Shown: positions 60,400-64,000 of the stretch, piece by piece
How the letters are laid out: every line of letters starts with the position of its first letter
Numbering within the stretch: position 1 is the stretch's first letter
Origin: Chryseolinea serpens
GTDB lineage: Bacteria > Bacteroidota > Bacteroidia > Cytophagales > Cyclobacteriaceae
DNA length: 64,000 bases
Direction of reading: 5' to 3'
Assembly: GCF_900129725.1 (NCBI RefSeq)
Contig: NZ_FQWQ01000002.1
Location: forward strand, 1,302,001-1,366,000
Position numbers and translations under genes: made by a program
The notes under the pieces: generated by a model
What the model saw: only the letters and a program-made list of their open reading frames with translations
Databases searched by the model: none
What the model was told of the DNA's origin: nothing

Positions 60400-61926
60400 T
60401 CAGTTTGCATCCCACCACACACGGGTGTTCAGGTTGTCGGGTCCTTGGCGTGTCACCGCGATCTCGCGACTGGCAGCGTTTAGCGACTGCTCCGCCAACG
60501 GATAGATATAACGGACCGGAATCTTATTGTTGTTCAGGTTGCTCGCCCCGGGAACCAACATGGGAAGATTTGTTCTTCGCCAATCGAACCATGCTTCGAG
60601 TCCATTGAATACAAGGGCGATCCATTTTTGCGTGCCGATCTTCGCGAGTTTTTCGGCTTGCGATCCGGTGTAGGCAACACCATCCTGGGTGAAATAGTCT
60701 GCGGGTAAGGTGAGGTCTATTCCATATTCAGCCGGGGTGATCCGCTTGTAGTAATCCATGTTGGCTTCAATGCCCTTCGTATAAAATGTTTCGGCATCGC
60801 CGGTGGAGATGAGGTTTTTCTCGCGGGCTTCTGCTAAGATAAATTGCAATTCAGCATAGGTCATCAACAATCCACGAGAGGCATTGGCAACGGGGGCCGG
60901 TTTGCCTGCATCGTTGCACACCAGGCAGGCGAAGACAAGACCCACCCGCGAAACCGCCAGTGGACCGCCATTATAACTCAGCGCCTGTGTGTCTTCCAGT
61001 CCGTTGGGGATCCCTTCGATCGTCGGCGTACCGGCAGCGACCGACTTTTCCGTGGGGCGTGCAAATACTTTCAACCGTGGATCGTTTAGGTTGGTCAGTA
61101 CATCGCCGAGGGTTTTGCTCAGCCTGAATTCATCGAACGACCCAACCCGTGACGTGTACAACGGCCATTGATTGGGCGAGCTCGCCAGGTAGACCAGCGC
61201 GGCATTGTCGTCGTTGCTTTCAAAGATGGGGAAGGTTGACGGGTTGTCGAGGATGGCCTGCATTTCGGCCTTCACATCTTTTTTATCGGAGATGCGCATG
61301 AGGTAACGCAGGCGGAGCGAATTGGCCAGCTTTTTCCATTTGGCGAGTGAACCTCCAAACAACAGATCGCCGCCCACCGCTTCGTTGCTGGTACCCAGGA
61401 TCTCGTTCGCTTTTTTCAAATCCGCCAGGATGCCGGCATAGATCGATTCTTGCGTGTCATAGTCGGTGAGATACACGCCATCGGATTTTGCCTGTATGGC
61501 CTGCGAATAGGGAATGTCTCCATGCGCGTCCGTGGCCAGGGAGAACATCCACGATTTCATGACCAGCGCCACGCCAAGGTAATTGTTTTGAACCGGCTCG
61601 GTATTCTCCGCGATGTCGATGATGTTCTTCACATTGCGCATGTTCCCAAAGACGCTGTTCCAAACGCTGGTACGCTCACCCCACAGGTAGCGGTCCTCGT
61701 TTACAAACTGGATCTTGGCCGTGTGTTGCACCACAATATTGCCGATGCTCCACGCCTCGTTCACCTGGTCATTCAAGGTATTCTTGATCACACCCGACAA
61801 CAACAGATCGGGGGTTACCACGGTGGGTACGTTGGGATTGGTGTTGACATCTTCAAAGTCTTTATCGCAGGCTCCTGCCACCAGCACCGCGGCAAAAAGC
61901 AAAGTGATCTTTCTTATATTTTTCAT
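60400..61926 (-). CDS. SusD-like outer-membrane lipoprotein (phosphatase locus)
   Basis: 508 residues; lipobox VAGAC. Opening CDKDFEDVNTNPNVPTVVTPDLLLSGVI is the SusD-like group 2 signature (proteins with DLLLSGVI and TNPN). Helical body and RYIYPLAEQSLNA close to the C-terminus as in the family. Start at 61926 (MKNIRKITLL); another ATG at 61938 is in frame. Expected to cap the SusC barrel encoded next to it. With phosphatases on its left I infer an organophosphate ligand; an unrelated ligand such as a peptide cannot be excluded. Confidence 0.88.
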   Translation of the reverse strand: MKNIRKITLLFAAVLVAGACDKDFEDVNTNPNVPTVVTPDLLLSGVIKNTLNDQVNEAWSIGNIVVQHTAKIQFVNEDRYLWGERTSVWNSVFGNMRNVKNIIDIAENTEPVQNNYLGVALVMKSWMFSLATDAHGDIPYSQAIQAKSDGVYLTDYDTQESIYAGILADLKKANEILGTSNEAVGGDLLFGGSLAKWKKLANSLRLRYLMRISDKKDVKAEMQAILDNPSTFPIFESNDDNAALVYLASSPNQWPLYTSRVGSFDEFRLSKTLGDVLTNLNDPRLKVFARPTEKSVAAGTPTIEGIPNGLEDTQALSYNGGPLAVSRVGLVFACLVCNDAGKPAPVANASRGLLMTYAELQFILAEAREKNLISTGDAETFYTKGIEANMDYYKRITPAEYGIDLTLPADYFTQDGVAYTGSQAEKLAKIGTQKWIALVFNGLEAWFDWRRTNLPMLVPGASNLNNNKIPVRYIYPLAEQSLNAASREIAVTRQGPDNLNTRVWWDAN

Positions 61927-61955
61927 AGTGATGATCATTAAGGTTGTTCGGCAAA

Positions 61956-64000
61956 TTAGAATTTGAGACTCACGTTAAAACCGTAGCTTCTGGACGACGG
62001 GATGGACATGTATTCGATACCGGGCAGCGCCGTACCACCCGAATACGACATCACCTCCGGATCGATGTGCGGCACATCGGTCCACAACGCGAGATTTCTT
62101 CCCACCAGGGCAACGCTCACGCTGCGGAAAGGAACCTTACCAAAAAACTTGTCCGGGAAAGTGTAGCCGATCTGCACCTCGCGGAGCTTCACGAAGGACG
62201 CATCATACATCACCCCTTCGGCAATGCTTCTGCCACCGGTCCAAGCCGAGTGCCACTGGCGCGGCAACACGCGATGATCGTTGACACGGAACGAGCCGTC
62301 AGCATTTTGGTTGACGCCTTCGCCCACCACATAGGTGCCTGCCGGCGCGTTCAAAAGCTGAGGATCGTTTTGTACAGAGGCTTGCGGATAGTAGCCGTTC
62401 TCGCGGCCCTGCAAAGTTTCCATGATGATACCGCCTTCACGTCCCACCGTTTGTGTTTCGGAATATACCTTACCACCATGACGGACGTCGAACAGGAAGC
62501 CGAGCTTCACGCCTTTGAAAGTCAGGGTGTTGTTGATACCGGCCATCCAGTCAGGATTGTAATTTCCGAGATTGATGCGATCGGTCGTGGCGATCGGACG
62601 GCCTTGGCCATCGTATACCATTTGTCCGGTGTATTGACCCGATGCGTCATAGTAAGGCTTCGTTGGGTCCGTGTTCTGCACGCGGGCAAAACCGATACCA
62701 TACATCTCACCCATGCGCTCACCCACACGTGCCTCGATGCTTACGCGGCGGCTGGCCATCACGAAATTATTGAGACCATCGGACAAGGATAATACTTCAC
62801 TCCTGTTCTTGGAGAAATTGACATCAAAGTTCCAGCGCAATCCCCACGTCGTTTGGATCGGTACGGTGGTCAACATGACCTCGATCCCATGATTCTTGAT
62901 CTCACCGGCGTTGATGGACCGGCTGTTGTAGCCCGTGGTGATGGAAAGCGGTATGTTGAGGATCTGGTTGCGCGTACGGGATTCGTACATCGTAACGTCC
63001 ACCCCAAGTCTATTGCCAAAGAAACGCAGGTCAAGTCCACCTTCATAGGCGGTGCTGATCTCCGGCTTCAGGCTGAAGTTTGCCAGGCGGTCGTTCTCAC
63101 CGTATACTTGCGCGGAGCCATACGGATCGCTGGGGTTATACGATTGTGTGAACGTGAACGGATCGGTATCGTTACCCACCTGGGCAATGCTGGCCCGCAC
63201 TTTAGCAAACGATATGGCTTCCGGCAGTTGCACCATATCCGTCACCACTGCACTGAGGGCGGCAGACGAGTAAAAATAACTGTTGTCTTCTGTGCCGATG
63301 CCCAGGTTCTTCAGTTCCTGGGGCAACGTCAGCGCACTGGACCAGTCGTTCCGCGCAGAAAGATCGAGGAACAACATATTCTTGTAGCCCAATTGCACGG
63401 AAGTATACAAACTGTTCACGCGTTTCTTGGTGTCGGTCTGCGTGGTCTGCAGCGGGGCGCGCGAGTTGGTGAGGTTGTAAATGCCGGGAATGTTCAGCTG
63501 AGGCGCATTGACTTCGAGAAAGTCCGACTTCTGACGCAATTGGTTCCCGCCCACCGATGCGGTGAGGGTGAACACAGAAGAAATGATCTCCTTGTTGAAC
63601 GTCAACAAGAAATCCGAATTCCGCTCTTCCGTGACAATATTGTTTTCGCGGTATTGTCCAAACGGAAAACGTTGTGTGCTGAAGGCGCGACGGAACTGGC
63701 GGCGGTCGTTAGCATAGTCGGTGGCGGTACGCACTTGCAGGCTGAGCCAGGGTGCGAAGTCGTATTTCAAACTCAGGTTCCCGATGATGCGATCCACCGA
63801 CTGGCCGTTGGTGTTCTCATACATCGTGAAGTAGGGATTGTCGTGATAGTTGTAGTTCCAGTTAAATTGGCGACGGCCTTCCTGGCCATCCATCCAATAG
63901 TCTTTCAACGCGCCTACGTCGACGGAGCGAGGCAACCAGCAGTTGAAGAGATACATGATGTTCTCCGTGCCATAGCTGATGGAAGGGCGGTTGCCGCTCT
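61956..64000 (-). CDS. SusC/RagA-family TonB-linked transporter, 5' end outside the window
   Basis: Only the C-terminal 680 or so residues are seen; the frame stays open to the right edge, so the signal peptide, regulatory domain and plug lie outside. The barrel part is typical: ANDRRQFRRAFSTQRFPFGQ, LFLDLSARNDWSSALTLPQE (SusC hallmark), YGIGFARVQNTDPTKPYY, ending YGFNVSLKF with terminal Phe. 29 bp upstream of the SusD gene on the same strand. Function: import of the ligand bound by that SusD partner. Confidence 0.92.
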   Translation of the reverse strand, partial: SGNRPSISYGTENIMYLFNCWLPRSVDVGALKDYWMDGQEGRRQFNWNYNYHDNPYFTMYENTNGQSVDRIIGNLSLKYDFAPWLSLQVRTATDYANDRRQFRRAFSTQRFPFGQYRENNIVTEERNSDFLLTFNKEIISSVFTLTASVGGNQLRQKSDFLEVNAPQLNIPGIYNLTNSRAPLQTTQTDTKKRVNSLYTSVQLGYKNMLFLDLSARNDWSSALTLPQELKNLGIGTEDNSYFYSSAALSAVVTDMVQLPEAISFAKVRASIAQVGNDTDPFTFTQSYNPSDPYGSAQVYGENDRLANFSLKPEISTAYEGGLDLRFFGNRLGVDVTMYESRTRNQILNIPLSITTGYNSRSINAGEIKNHGIEVMLTTVPIQTTWGLRWNFDVNFSKNRSEVLSLSDGLNNFVMASRRVSIEARVGERMGEMYGIGFARVQNTDPTKPYYDASGQYTGQMVYDGQGRPIATTDRINLGNYNPDWMAGINNTLTFKGVKLGFLFDVRHGGKVYSETQTVGREGGIIMETLQGRENGYYPQASVQNDPQLLNAPAGTYVVGEGVNQNADGSFRVNDHRVLPRQWHSAWTGGRSIAEGVMYDASFVKLREVQIGYTFPDKFFGKVPFRSVSVALVGRNLALWTDVPHIDPEVMSYSGGTALPGIEYMSIPSSRSYGFNVSLKF

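Overview
The window looks like a chromosome segment of a free-living Bacteroidota, probably of the order Cytophagales. The reasons are two SusC/SusD pairs, many lipoproteins of SusD type, promoters with the -33 TTTG / -7 TAnnTTTG pattern, CRTAC1-type and carboxypeptidase-regulatory-domain proteins, and a GNAT protein of the type found beside argG in this phylum. No tRNA, rRNA, CRISPR array, phage gene or transposase was seen. The ATPase, transport and sulfatase families are recognised from motifs by eye; no database search was run.

Layout. 1-1.6 kb: a PhyH-type dioxygenase and a stand-alone LigD 3'-phosphoesterase domain. 1.9-13.3 kb: a potassium-uptake module made of a sigma-54-type response regulator, kdpFABC with a second micro-protein, an outer-membrane barrel protein, a KdpD N-terminal-half protein and a separate membrane histidine kinase; an orphan GNAT and a small unknown gene lie inside this stretch. 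13.3-19.6 kb, minus strand: a molybdate unit (modE-like regulator, TonB-dependent receptor, di-heme peroxidase, SUOX-fold protein, modABC) with a ModE-like palindrome between modE and the receptor. 19.7-29 kb: HupE-like membrane protein plus DUF3500 lipoprotein, a structured-RNA candidate, a CRTAC1-like lipoprotein, an unknown protein and a TonB-plug protein without a barrel.

29-53 kb, minus strand: two operons with seven formylglycine-type sulfatases, one formylglycine-generating enzyme, two related orphan binding proteins with an EF-hand-like loop, one SusCD pair, a sterol-desaturase-family hydroxylase, two single-span micro-proteins and an NTF2-like protein. Each operon is preceded, in the same order, by a Bacteroidota-type promoter, a shared TCTATAG...TAGTAGA element at the expected transcription start, and a short leader ORF ending in a run of cysteine codons directly before TGA (Cys5 for one, Cys3 for the other). 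No glycoside hydrolase is present. I read this as a sulfur-salvage regulon controlled by cysteine availability through leader-peptide translation, which is the most interesting signal of the window. An HxlR/NmrA pair sits between the two operons.

53-64 kb: phosphate salvage. A GDPD-alkaline phosphatase fusion, two metallophosphatases, two related alkaline-phosphatase-superfamily enzymes and a second SusCD pair (SusC runs off the right edge). Sulfur-ester and phosphate-ester salvage functions therefore lie side by side.
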